This document shows, piece after piece, positions 45,572 through 53,918 of a DNA stretch of 64,000 bases. Origin of the DNA: Devosia litorisediminis. Its GTDB lineage: Bacteria; Pseudomonadota; Alphaproteobacteria; Rhizobiales; Devosiaceae. Where the stretch lies: the NCBI RefSeq assembly GCF_018334155.1, contig NZ_JAGXTP010000001.1, forward strand, positions 682,001 through 746,000, in the 5' to 3' direction. The notes under the pieces are model-generated. The model saw nothing but the letters and a program-made list of their open reading frames with translations. It searched no databases and had not been told where the DNA came from. Position numbers and translations under genes: made by a program. The first letter of the stretch is position 1, and every line of letters begins with the position of its first letter.

Positions 45572-46804
45572 CTATTTCAGCTCAGCGTCAAGGGCGGTGA
45601 TGAGCTGATTGATTTCAGCGGGGGTGGTGTAGTGCGTGAAGGAGAGACGCAGCACGCCGTGATTGGGTTCGATGCCCAGGGCCTGCATCAGACGCCAGGC
45701 ATAGAAGTGACCACCACCGGCCATGACGCCGTGATTGGCCAGGCGGGCCGCGACGGCGGCGCCGGGTTCATCAAGCAGCAGGGCGATGGTGGGAGCGCGC
45801 AGTTCCGGATCGGCGGGGCCGATGATGCGCACCGTGTTTTTCTGGCGCAGGTAATCGAGCAGCGGGGCAGACAGGGCGACTTCCTGGGCGCGCATGGCGG
45901 CATGGGCGCGGCGGAAGGCGTTGTCGCCGGGCACGCTGTTGCCGGCAATCTCGGCGACGGTTTCGAGGTAATCGGCAATGCCCGAAGATGCGGCGATCTG
46001 GGCATGGTCAGGACCCGCCGGAGTCAGGCGATAGCGTGGCTTGGCGTCATTGAAGAAGTGGCCCTGATTGGGCAGCGCCATGGCCAGTTCGGGCCGAACG
46101 GCCATGATGCCCTGATGGGGGCCGAAAACCTTGTAGGCGGAGAAGAAATAGATATCGACGCCGAGCGCGGCCAGATCGGGCAGACCGTGGGGGGCATAGC
46201 TAACGCCATCAATGATGGTGCGCGCGCCAACGGCCTTGGCGCGGGCGGCGATCTCGGCCACCGGGTTGATTTCGCCGACGACATTGGAGCAGTGCGGCGC
46301 GGCGACGAAGCGGACTTTGGCGTCGAGCAGGGCATCAAGTGCGTCCAGCGAGAGGCGACCGGTCTGGCTGTCGACGGCCCATTCGCGCACTTCAATGCCC
46401 AGGCTGGCCAGTTTGCGCCAGGCGCCGGTATTGGCCTCGTGATCCTGATTGGTGACGATGATGGCGTCGCCGGACTGGAAATGCTCGCCGAAGGCCTTGC
46501 CCAGCACATAGGTGTTGATCGAGGAAGATGGGCCGAAATGGATCCAGTCGCTCGAGACATTGAGCGCCTGGGCGATGCGCTCGAAGCTGAGATCCATGGC
46601 TGCGCCAGCGGCCTGGGAGGCCGGGTAAAAGCCATAGGGCTGCAGCTTGGTGGCGCGATAATAGTGATCGAGCTTGGTCAGCACAGCCTGGGCGGTATAG
46701 GAGCCGCCGGCGTTCTCGAAAAAGGCCTGCCCCTGCAGGGACGGTTCGGAAAAAGCGGGGAACTGCGCGCGAATGCGGGCCGGGTCGAGAGGCAGGGAGG
46801 TCAT
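45572..46804 (-). CDS. Class V aminotransferase-fold PLP enzyme, cysteine desulfurase-like
   Basis: 410 residues from the ATG at 46804 (MTSLPLDPARIRAQFPAF). FFENAGGSYTAQAVL at the start, HEANTGAWRKL with the cofactor-stacking His, DGVSYAPHGLPDL for the Asp that contacts the pyridine N, and YFFSAYKVFGPHQG with the Schiff-base Lys. This is the group often called cysteine desulfurase-like (VC1184 type). No Fe-S or sulfur genes are adjacent, so the substrate is open. A second, distinct class V enzyme is at 13761-14969. Confidence 0.85.
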   Translation of the reverse strand: MTSLPLDPARIRAQFPAFSEPSLQGQAFFENAGGSYTAQAVLTKLDHYYRATKLQPYGFYPASQAAGAAMDLSFERIAQALNVSSDWIHFGPSSSINTYVLGKAFGEHFQSGDAIIVTNQDHEANTGAWRKLASLGIEVREWAVDSQTGRLSLDALDALLDAKVRFVAAPHCSNVVGEINPVAEIAARAKAVGARTIIDGVSYAPHGLPDLAALGVDIYFFSAYKVFGPHQGIMAVRPELAMALPNQGHFFNDAKPRYRLTPAGPDHAQIAASSGIADYLETVAEIAGNSVPGDNAFRRAHAAMRAQEVALSAPLLDYLRQKNTVRIIGPADPELRAPTIALLLDEPGAAVAARLANHGVMAGGGHFYAWRLMQALGIEPNHGVLRLSFTHYTTPAEINQLITALDAELK

Positions 46805-46859
46805 GAGGCTGATCCAGTCGGAGTGTCCCCGATTGGTAGAGCAAGGTTTGACAAAAGCA

Positions 46860-46885
46860 AACCCCGGCTGTTGAGAGCCGGGGTT
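46860..46885 (-). terminator. Terminator after the Spy-like gene
   Basis: AACCCCGGCT and AGCCGGGGTT form a 10-bp stem with a 6-base loop; TTTGCTTTT follows on the minus strand. Confidence 0.75.
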
Positions 46886-46995
46886 CGTCCACCGCTCGGG
46901 GCGCGAGGGTGGAAAGGTGCGGTGTCCGATTGCATGGCAGCTGGACATCGCGAGGCCGGCTGCACCCGCCCGAAGTGGGGCGCAGCCGATTTGGC

Positions 46996-47640
46996 TTAGC
47001 CGCCGTTGCGCTGGCCGCGATCACCGCCGCCGTGGCGCTGACCCTGTTCGTGCTGGCCGCCCTTGCCCATCTGGCCTTTACCCATGCCACCACGCTCGCC
47101 GCGCTGTGGGGCCAGTTCGGCCTTCTGCTCATCGGTGAGGCTGTCGAAGAAGGCGGTCATGGAAGGCTGGACAGATTCAAGCGCTGCCAGCTGAGCCGAC
47201 TGGGCGGCTATGCGGTTCTGCATCATTTCGGACATGTCGGGACGCTCGGCATTTTCGCCAGTGGCAGGGGCTGCGGGGCGCAGGCCCTCGACGGCTGTCG
47301 AGAAGCTGGCAGCTGCAGCGAGCGCTTCGGTCTTGAAGGTATCAAACAGCGCCTGCTGCTCGGGGGTCATGTCGATTGCGTGGCTGAGACGGACCAGGGC
47401 GATCTCGACGCCTTCGGCACCGTGCTCAAAGCCAATCATGCCGCCGGGACCGCGCTGGCCACCCTGGCGCTGACCATCACGCTGGCGCAACTGGGCCATG
47501 TCGCCCTTGCCCTGAGCCTGCTCGGTCGCAGCAGGGGCTGCTGGTGCAGCAGCAGTCTGGGCGAAGGATGGTGCGATGGCCGAGAGGCCAACAGCGGCAG
47601 TCATCAGGGCAACGATGGCAGTGGTCTGGAGATTCTTCAT
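46996..47640 (-). CDS. Spy/CpxP-like periplasmic protein
   Basis: 214 residues. Signal peptide about 1-27 (ending SFA), an Ala/Gln-rich linker, a helical core with two LTxxQ-type segments (DMTPEQQALFDTF and LTDEQKAELAP), and a His/Gly/Gln/Met-rich tail (GMGKGQMGKGGQHEQ...). LTxxQ proteins are periplasmic chaperones or metal binders induced by envelope or metal stress. Its position 127 bp downstream of a Zn/Cd-type ATPase on the same strand suggests a metal role (inference). Confidence 0.78.
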   Translation of the reverse strand: MKNLQTTAIVALMTAAVGLSAIAPSFAQTAAAPAAPAATEQAQGKGDMAQLRQRDGQRQGGQRGPGGMIGFEHGAEGVEIALVRLSHAIDMTPEQQALFDTFKTEALAAAASFSTAVEGLRPAAPATGENAERPDMSEMMQNRIAAQSAQLAALESVQPSMTAFFDSLTDEQKAELAPQRGERGGMGKGQMGKGGQHEQGQRHGGGDRGQRNGG

Positions 47641-47767
47641 AATGAGGTTTTCCTTTGCATGGGACCCGGAACGTTGTCCGGTGTGAAAGGAACCTAGCTT
47701 CTGTCACCTCTTCGGTAGATTGCGGCCATATGAACAGTTGGTCACCTTGGTAAGGTGGCCGCATTGA

Positions 47768-49918
47768 TCAGCGGGGGCGCCAGCCGAGCAGGCGCATGGC
47801 GTTGAGGGTCACAAGGACAGTGGCGCCGGTATCGGCCAGGATGGCGGGCCACAGACCGGTAATGCCGGCAATTGTGGTGATGAGGAAGACCACCTTGAGC
47901 CCCAGCGCCACCGAAATGTTCTGCCAGATATTGGTCATGGTGGCGCGCGACAGGCCGATCATGTCGGCAATGTCGGTGACCCGGCCATGCAGGATGGCGG
48001 CGTCAGCGGTTTCCAGCGCAACGTCGGTGCCGCCGCCCATGGCAATGCCGATATCGGCAGCCGCCAGAGCCGGAGCATCGTTGATGCCATCGCCAATCTT
48101 GGCGACGATCTGACCGCTGGCCTGAAGGTCACGGACGATGGTCTGCTTGTCCTGCGGCATCAGATCGGCGCGTACGGTGATGCCCAGATCAGCCCCGATG
48201 GCAGCGGCAGTACGGGCGTTGTCGCCGGTCAACATGATGACGTCAACATTGATCTGTTTGAGGGCGTCCAAGCCCGCCCTGGCATCTGCGCGTGGCTCGT
48301 CGCGCATGGCGATGACGCCAGCGATTTCATCACCGGCCAGCAGGACGGAGACGGTTTTCCCGGCGTCGGTATAGCGGTTGATCAGCGTGTCCAGCTCGGG
48401 CGTGAAAGCGACGCGCTGGGCCGCCGCGACGGCTGAGCCGAGGAAAATTTCCTCGCCGCCAACACGGGCGGATAGCCCCTTGCCGGGAATGGCGTGGGCA
48501 GCAGCGCTGGGGGGCACGGGAACGCCGTCAGCCTTGGCGCGCGCAAGGATGGCCAGCGCCAAAGGATGGCTGGAGCCGGTTTCGAGCGCCGCGGCGAGCG
48601 AGAGGATTCTGGGCAGTGGGCGGGCGACGGGGTGGATATCGGTGACCTGGGGTTTGCCCTGGGTCAGGGTGCCCGTCTTGTCGAGGGCAACGGTGGTGAT
48701 GGTGTGCAGGCGTTCGAGCACGGCGCCGCCCTTGAGCAGCAGGCCACGGCGGGCACCGGCCGATAGCGCGGCGGCGATGGCTGCCGGGGTCGAGATCACC
48801 AGCGCGCAGGGGCAGCCGATAAGCAGGATGGCCAGACCCTTATAGACCCATTCGCTCCAGGACTGTCCCAGCACCAATGGCGGGAGGGTGGCGACCAGTG
48901 CGCCAACGACCAGTACGCCGGGGGTGTAATAGCGCGAGAAATCATCGATGAAGCGGGCGGTGGGGGCTTTGGATTCCTGGGCCTCCTCGACCAGCTGGAC
49001 AACGCGGGCAATGGTGTTGTCGCTGGCCGTGGCGGTGACGCGGATGTGCAGAACGGCATCGGTATTGATGGTGCCGGCAAATACCGCGTCGCCGGGCTGC
49101 TTGGTTTTGGGGACGCTCTCGCCTGTGACAGGGGCCTCGTCGATGGCGCTCTGGCCCTGGGTGATGGTGCCGTCCGCGGGGATGCGATCGCCAGGGCGGA
49201 CCATGATGATGGCGTTGAGCGCCAGACTGGCGGCGGCCACTTCGGTGGTGCTGTCGCCATCGACCAGCAGGGCCGTCTTGGGGACCAGATCAGCCAGTCC
49301 CTTGATCGAGGCGCGGGCGCGGCTGGCGGCGACGCCTTCGAGCACTTCGCCAATCAGGAAGAGCAGCACCACCATGGCGGCTTCTTCGGTGGCGCCGATA
49401 ATCACCGCCCCGATGGCGGCGATGGTCATCAGTGTTTCAATGGAGAAGGGACTGCCGGTCATGGCGCCGGCAATGGCGCGCCGACCGACCGGGATCAGAC
49501 CGACCAGCAGTGCGAGCAGAAATGCCTCGTGCCCAATATCGGGGACGACCATGCCCACCAGCCAGGCGGCGAGCATGGCAATGCCGCAGGTCAGGGCCAG
49601 AATGGCCTTGGGGGTCTTCCACCATGGGCCGTCGCCGAGCTCGAAATGGTCATGGCCGCGGGGGTGGTCGTGACCACCAGATGCATCGCTGGCGGCGGTC
49701 GCGCCATCGGGCGCCAGGGAATAGCCAAGCGGCTTGATGGCCCGCTGGATGGCGGCAAAGGGAACGTCGTCATGGGTGACGTTGAGCGTGCCAGCGGTAT
49801 AGCTGGCACCGACTTCGGAAACGCCGGGGACGCGACTGACGGCGTTTTCGATCTTGGTGGCACAGGCGCCGCAATCCATACCGCCCACGCGGTATCTGGT
49901 TCTGGTTGCCTGTGTCAT
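47768..49918 (-). CDS. P1B-2-type Zn/Cd/Pb-exporting ATPase with HMA domain
   Basis: 716 residues. N-terminal HMA domain with GMDCGACA (Cys16, Cys19), a His-rich linker (GGHDHPRGHDHFE, about 81-93), membrane helices including IGCPCALVIS (CPC metal site), TGES, DKTGTLT, GSSHPLA (His-Pro) and GDGINDAPALAAADIGIAMG. This combination is that of ZntA/CadA exporters of Zn2+, Cd2+ and Pb2+. The promoter at 49949-49979 has a MerR-type dyad, and a MerR gene lies 0.7 kb away. Confidence 0.93.
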   Translation of the reverse strand: MTQATRTRYRVGGMDCGACATKIENAVSRVPGVSEVGASYTAGTLNVTHDDVPFAAIQRAIKPLGYSLAPDGATAASDASGGHDHPRGHDHFELGDGPWWKTPKAILALTCGIAMLAAWLVGMVVPDIGHEAFLLALLVGLIPVGRRAIAGAMTGSPFSIETLMTIAAIGAVIIGATEEAAMVVLLFLIGEVLEGVAASRARASIKGLADLVPKTALLVDGDSTTEVAAASLALNAIIMVRPGDRIPADGTITQGQSAIDEAPVTGESVPKTKQPGDAVFAGTINTDAVLHIRVTATASDNTIARVVQLVEEAQESKAPTARFIDDFSRYYTPGVLVVGALVATLPPLVLGQSWSEWVYKGLAILLIGCPCALVISTPAAIAAALSAGARRGLLLKGGAVLERLHTITTVALDKTGTLTQGKPQVTDIHPVARPLPRILSLAAALETGSSHPLALAILARAKADGVPVPPSAAAHAIPGKGLSARVGGEEIFLGSAVAAAQRVAFTPELDTLINRYTDAGKTVSVLLAGDEIAGVIAMRDEPRADARAGLDALKQINVDVIMLTGDNARTAAAIGADLGITVRADLMPQDKQTIVRDLQASGQIVAKIGDGINDAPALAAADIGIAMGGGTDVALETADAAILHGRVTDIADMIGLSRATMTNIWQNISVALGLKVVFLITTIAGITGLWPAILADTGATVLVTLNAMRLLGWRPR

Positions 49919-49948
49919 GTCGTGTCCTTTCAGTCTGTTGATAGGGAC

Positions 49949-49979
49949 AAGCTAGCTTCTATAGCCACTAGAGGAGCAA
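49949..49979 (-). promoter_or_regulatory. MerR-type promoter of the Zn/Cd/Pb ATPase gene
   Basis: On the minus strand -35 TTGCTC (49979-49974) and -10 TAGCTT (49954-49949) are separated by 19 bp, the over-long spacer that MerR activators correct. The spacer holds CTCTAGTGGCTATAG, close to CadR/PbrR operators. Position is 31 bp upstream of the ATG. Confidence 0.75.
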
Positions 49980-50074
49980 GGCCAAAAGAACAGGTATTTC
50001 GCGTCTGAATGCGAGAGCGCGCCGCCCCTTGAGGAGCGGCGCGCTGGGATTGGTTGCAGCGGCAATGCGGGAGG

Positions 50075-50554
50075 CTATTCGGTCGGCGTGCGCAGCTGGA
50101 AACCGGTAATGCCTACAGCAACATTAATGCCGGTCTGGCCCTGTACGCTGAGGGGCTGCAGCATGAAGCCATCGTTGGAGCCGCCAACCAGCACATTCGC
50201 ACCGGCGCCCAGCCCGAGCGACACCTCAGCGCTGGCGCCGACATACTGGCCCGCCAGCGAGCCGGATGAGTAGGCGTCGGTGCTCGGCGCCAGTACCAGC
50301 CACTGGATAACTGATTCCTCGGTAAAGCCGACGTCGAGGCCGACCTTGTTGACCTTGCCGTAATAAACATCGACCGGTTCGGCGGCTTCGGAATCATAGA
50401 AGCTGCAGACGGCATCCTTTGAGGAGCCGATGATCAGGCCAATGCCACCTTCGACGGTGCATTCAAGACGGCCGATCTCGACCTTTTCCTGAGCGTGGGC
50501 GGCTGTCGAGAACAGGGCCGTGGCGGCAAGTGCTGTTGCAGTAATCAGTTTCAT
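50075..50554 (-). CDS. DUF992 secreted protein
   Basis: 159 residues from the ATG at 50554. Signal peptide about 1-21 (MKLITATALAATALFSTAAH then AQ). The mature part begins with IGRLECTVEGGIGLIIGSSK and has two Cys (near 31 and 50), the DUF992 pattern common in rhizobia. Glycine-rich C-terminal half. Function unknown, periplasmic. Divergent from the MerR gene. Confidence 0.85.
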   Translation of the reverse strand: MKLITATALAATALFSTAAHAQEKVEIGRLECTVEGGIGLIIGSSKDAVCSFYDSEAAEPVDVYYGKVNKVGLDVGFTEESVIQWLVLAPSTDAYSSGSLAGQYVGASAEVSLGLGAGANVLVGGSNDGFMLQPLSVQGQTGINVAVGITGFQLRTPTE

Positions 50555-50630
50555 GTGGGTACTCCTTGGTGAACCCAACTCGGTGGGCGGCGCACAGGTT
50601 CCCCATTGGCCGCATGACAGGAGTAGCGAC

Positions 50631-51047
50631 ATGGCATTTCCCATTGGCGAGCTTTCGCGACAGACCGCTGTGAAGGTGCCCACTATTCGCTATTACGAGC
50701 AGATCGGACTGCTGCCCGAAGCACCGCGCAGCGAAGGCAATCGGCGGCTCTATGGGCAGGCAGAGGTGGAGCGGCTGCGGTTTATCCGGCATTCGCGTGA
50801 ACTGGGTTTTGAGATCGAGGACATACGTGAACTGCTCAGCATGGCCGCGCAACCGCAATCGTCGTGCCATCAGGTCGACAGCATCGCCAATAACCATCTG
50901 GCAGAAATTGATCGCCGCATCGCCAGCCTGACCAAGCTCAAGGCCGAGCTGAGCCGGATGATCGATGAGTGCGGGCATGGCCGGGTATGCGATTGCCGGA
51001 TCATCGAAGCGCTGGCCGATCACAGCCATTGTTTGACCGACCACTAA
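50631..51047 (+). CDS. MerR-family metal-responsive activator (CadR/PbrR/ZntR type)
   Basis: 138 residues from the ATG at 50631 (ACAGGAG upstream). N-terminal winged helix (FPIGELSRQTAVKVPTIRYY, then EQIGLLPEAPRSEGNRRLY), dimerisation helix, and C-terminal metal loop. Cys79, Cys114, Cys120 and Cys122 fit the CadR/PbrR pattern; Cys134 and His residues follow. It should activate the ATPase gene at 47768-49918 through the dyad at 49949-49979. Zn, Cd and Pb cannot be told apart by sequence alone. Confidence 0.9.
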   Translation: MAFPIGELSRQTAVKVPTIRYYEQIGLLPEAPRSEGNRRLYGQAEVERLRFIRHSRELGFEIEDIRELLSMAAQPQSSCHQVDSIANNHLAEIDRRIASLTKLKAELSRMIDECGHGRVCDCRIIEALADHSHCLTDH

Positions 51048-51050
51048 GGC

Positions 51051-51737
51051 TCAGGCGTAGGCGACCCAGCCGCGAAAGCTCAGCCCGACATAGAACAGGG
51101 TGACATCGGAAAAGCCGGCCTGACGCAGCATGGCCTCATCGTCCTCAGGCGAGAGGATGGAAAGCTTGCTGGCGAAGGTCTGTTTGGCGTCTTCCAGATT
51201 GGCCGGCGCCTTGCCGCCAAAGGCCAGGTGTCGGGCGATCCATTGCGAGCGCGCCGGCTCGGTCTGGGCAAAGCTGATATGGGCGACAATCAGGGGCGCG
51301 CCCGGCACCAACCGGCTGCGCATCGCCTGCAGCGTGGCGAGGCGCTGATCGCGCGGCACAAAGTGCAGGGTGAGCAGGCATACCGCGCCGTCGAAGGGGC
51401 CGGGCGGCGCTGTGTCGATATAGCCCTTGTGCAGCTGGATGCGGGCGGCATGCGGTTGGGTGATCTGCTCCGCCAGCCGCACCATATCGGCCGAAGGATC
51501 AACGCCGTCAAAAGTCCAGCCGGCGTGATCATCGCCCAGGGCCTTGAGCTCCAGGCCGCCGCCGGCGCCCAGGACGAGCACACGCCCCTTGGCAGGAACG
51601 CGCTCGGCCAGCAGCATGGACGTCATGCGGTGCAGCCCCTCAAAGCCCGGCACCTGTCGCGGCGGGCCTTCGACATAGGTTTGCGCGTGTGTTGCACCAA
51701 AGGCTGTGGTGGCGTTATGGGAGGTTTCGGGTTTCAT
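51051..51737 (-). CDS. Class I SAM-dependent methyltransferase
   Basis: 228 residues. SAM-binding motif I is GRVLVLGAGGGLELKAL (about 53-70), then the acidic motif II region TFDGVDPSADMV and a motif near LIVAHISFAQTEPA. No other domain. Substrate unknown. It converges on the MerR gene (3 bp apart). A perfect TGTAAC/GTTACA repeat overlaps its start codon. Confidence 0.85.
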   Translation of the reverse strand: MKPETSHNATTAFGATHAQTYVEGPPRQVPGFEGLHRMTSMLLAERVPAKGRVLVLGAGGGLELKALGDDHAGWTFDGVDPSADMVRLAEQITQPHAARIQLHKGYIDTAPPGPFDGAVCLLTLHFVPRDQRLATLQAMRSRLVPGAPLIVAHISFAQTEPARSQWIARHLAFGGKAPANLEDAKQTFASKLSILSPEDDEAMLRQAGFSDVTLFYVGLSFRGWVAYA

Positions 51738-51755
51738 GTAACTTTGTTTGTTACA
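51737..51755. promoter_or_regulatory. TGTAAC-N7-GTTACA repeat at the methyltransferase start
   Basis: Perfect 6-base arms, TTTGTTT between them, touching the ATG. This looks like a TetR-type operator; no tetR gene is in the window, so the regulator would act in trans. Confidence 0.5.
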
Positions 51756-51801
51756 TATTGTGTGTGCCTGTCAAGGCCAGTGTGGCGATGCGGCCACGCA
51801 C

Positions 51802-51829
51802 AAAAAAGGCAGCGCTCGAAAGCGCTGCC
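51802..51829 (-). terminator. Terminator of the proXWV genes
   Basis: GGCAGCGCT and AGCGCTGCC (9 bp, CGAA-type loop) followed by TTTTTT on the minus strand, 27 bp after the proV stop. Confidence 0.9.
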
Positions 51830-51855
51830 TGAAAACTCCTGGATGTCGAAAGGCG

Positions 51856-52920
51856 CTACTGGGCCGCGACTTCGCCGACCGGGGCAGGGGTGTGACGCGC
51901 CAGGGCGCGGATAACCTGCTTGGCGGTGATTGAGCCGATCTGCACGCCGTTCTCGTCCTGAACGCCGACCCATTCATGTTCGGCGAACAGCGGCAGCACG
52001 TCCTCGCAACGGGCGTCGCGGGGAACCAGCACGTCGCAAGGCTCGCCGGGGCCCTTGGTCATGATCGAGCGCACATGGATGGCGCGCGCCTTGTTCACTT
52101 CGCGCACGAACTCTTCGATGTGTTCATTGGCGGGACGCAGCACGATGTCTTCGGGCTTGCCTTCCTGCTGCAGGGCGCCGTCCTTGAGAACGGCGATACG
52201 ATCACCGATCTTGAGGGCCTCGTCGAAATCGTGGGTGATGAACAGGATGGTCTTGCCCAGTGATTTCTGCAGCTCGATGAGCTGATCCTGCATGCCCGAA
52301 CGAATGAGCGGATCAAGCGCCGAGAAAGCCTCATCCATCAGGATGATGTCGGTATCCATGGCGAGCGCACGGGCCAGGCCCACACGCTGCTGCTGGCCAC
52401 CCGAGAGCTGGCGCGGCTGGCTCTGCTCATAGCCGGCCAGACCAACGGTTTCGATCCACTTGGAAGCCGTGGCGAGACGTTCTTCCTTGCCGACGCCGCG
52501 GACCTCAAGGCCATAGGCGACATTGTCGATGACCGAGCGGTGCGGCAGCAGGCCGAACTTCTGGAACACCATGGCAATCTGGGTGCGGCGGAAAGTGCGC
52601 AGCTCGTCCAGATTCATCTTCATCACGTCCACGCCATTGACGATGATCTCGCCCGCCGTGGGGTCGATCAGCCGGTTGACGTGGCGGATAAGGGTCGACT
52701 TGCCGGAACCCGACAGGCCCATGACCACGAAGATCTGGCCCTTGGCGACGTCGAGCGAGACATTGTCGAGACCGACAACGTGGTTGGTCTCGGCCTGCAC
52801 TTCGGACTTGGATTTGCCGGACTGCAGCAGGGCGAGCGCCGTTTGGGGATCGTCACCAAAGATCTTGGTGACGCCGCGCATGGCGATAGCGAGTTCGGGT
52901 GTGTTGGTTGCTTCAGACAT
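51856..52920 (-). CDS. proV: Glycine betaine/proline-type ABC transporter ATP-binding protein
   Basis: 354 residues. ATPase domain with Walker A GLSGSGKSTLIRH, signature LSGGQQQRVGLARAL and Walker B ILMDEAFSALDP, followed by a C-terminal CBS region (about 280-350; LVPRDARCEDVLPLFAEHEW), which in OpuA/ProV senses ionic strength. Cytoplasmic face of the inner membrane. Abuts proW with no gap. Choline is an alternative substrate (ChoV in rhizobia). Confidence 0.93.
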   Translation of the reverse strand: MSEATNTPELAIAMRGVTKIFGDDPQTALALLQSGKSKSEVQAETNHVVGLDNVSLDVAKGQIFVVMGLSGSGKSTLIRHVNRLIDPTAGEIIVNGVDVMKMNLDELRTFRRTQIAMVFQKFGLLPHRSVIDNVAYGLEVRGVGKEERLATASKWIETVGLAGYEQSQPRQLSGGQQQRVGLARALAMDTDIILMDEAFSALDPLIRSGMQDQLIELQKSLGKTILFITHDFDEALKIGDRIAVLKDGALQQEGKPEDIVLRPANEHIEEFVREVNKARAIHVRSIMTKGPGEPCDVLVPRDARCEDVLPLFAEHEWVGVQDENGVQIGSITAKQVIRALARHTPAPVGEVAAQ

Positions 52921-53790
52921 CTAGCGCGCCTCCGCCAGGCCGATACGGGCCTGCAATTGTTTGCCGAATGCCTGGGTGACACGGTCAAAGATGATGGCCA
53001 GAGCCACAATGCCCAGACCAGCGAACAGGCCGCGGCTGACTTCGAGACGACCAATGCCCTGCAGCACCTGATAGCCAAGGCCACCGGCACCAATCATGGA
53101 GGCGATCACCACCATGGACAGTGCCATCATCGTGGTCTGGTTCACGCCGGCCAGAATGGTAGGCAAGGCGAGCGGGATCTGCACGCCGAACAGACGCTGG
53201 CTTGGATTGGTACCAAAAGCGCGGCTGGCTTCCATGACGGCCGGATCAACCGAGCGCAGACCCAGATCGGTCAGGCGCACCAGAGGTGGGGAGGCATAGA
53301 CGATGGTGGCGATCAGCGCCGGGATCTTGCCAGGGCCAAAGATCATCACGGTCGGGATGAGATAGACGAAGCTGGGCAGCGTCTGCATCAGATCGAGCAG
53401 CGGCGTGATGGATTTGCGCACGTTGAGCGAGCGGGACATCCACACACCCACGGGAATGGCAATGACGATGGCGGTCAGCGTGGCCGCGATCATCAGGGCC
53501 ATGGTGGCCATGGCATCTTCCCAAAGCTCCATAACGCCCAGGAACATCAGGGCGAAGAAGACCACGGTTGGCAGCTGCCAGCGGCGCGTGGCGAGCCAGG
53601 CGATACCCACCAGGATCACCGTGATCAGCCACCATGGAGTGGCCAACAGCAGGTTTTCAATGGACTTGAGCAACATCAGCAGCGGGTAGGCCGCGGCCTC
53701 GAATTCATCGCCCCAATTGCGCACGACCCAGTTCAGGGCGTCGTCAATCGAGCGGCGGAGCGGCTTGGTATTTACGATTTCTGGGAACAC
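52921..53790 (-). CDS. proW: Glycine betaine/proline-type ABC transporter permease
   Basis: 289 residues, about six membrane segments. The permease loop is LRSVDPAVMEASRAFGTNPSQ. N-terminal part VNTKPLRRSIDDALNWVVRN is typical of ProW. Pairs with ProV directly downstream and takes substrate from ProX. Confidence 0.93.
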   Translation of the reverse strand: MFPEIVNTKPLRRSIDDALNWVVRNWGDEFEAAAYPLLMLLKSIENLLLATPWWLITVILVGIAWLATRRWQLPTVVFFALMFLGVMELWEDAMATMALMIAATLTAIVIAIPVGVWMSRSLNVRKSITPLLDLMQTLPSFVYLIPTVMIFGPGKIPALIATIVYASPPLVRLTDLGLRSVDPAVMEASRAFGTNPSQRLFGVQIPLALPTILAGVNQTTMMALSMVVIASMIGAGGLGYQVLQGIGRLEVSRGLFAGLGIVALAIIFDRVTQAFGKQLQARIGLAEAR

Positions 53791-53918
53791 GGCTTTTCTC
53801 TCTCGTGTGGAGGAACGGCGCGGGATGCCGGAAGGCGTAATGGACGCGTTCGGGCATCACGCGGAAAACGGCCGGGTCGTAACCCAGCCGTCAAATTACG
53901 TGATCTTAGCGAAACCTA

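Noticed and set aside
45542..46999. Open plus-strand frame of 485 codons opposite the PLP enzyme
   Set aside because: Antisense shadow of a clear class V enzyme, no family resemblance.
48494..50008. Open plus-strand frames opposite the Zn/Cd/Pb ATPase
   Set aside because: Antisense to an unambiguous P1B ATPase; no independent evidence.
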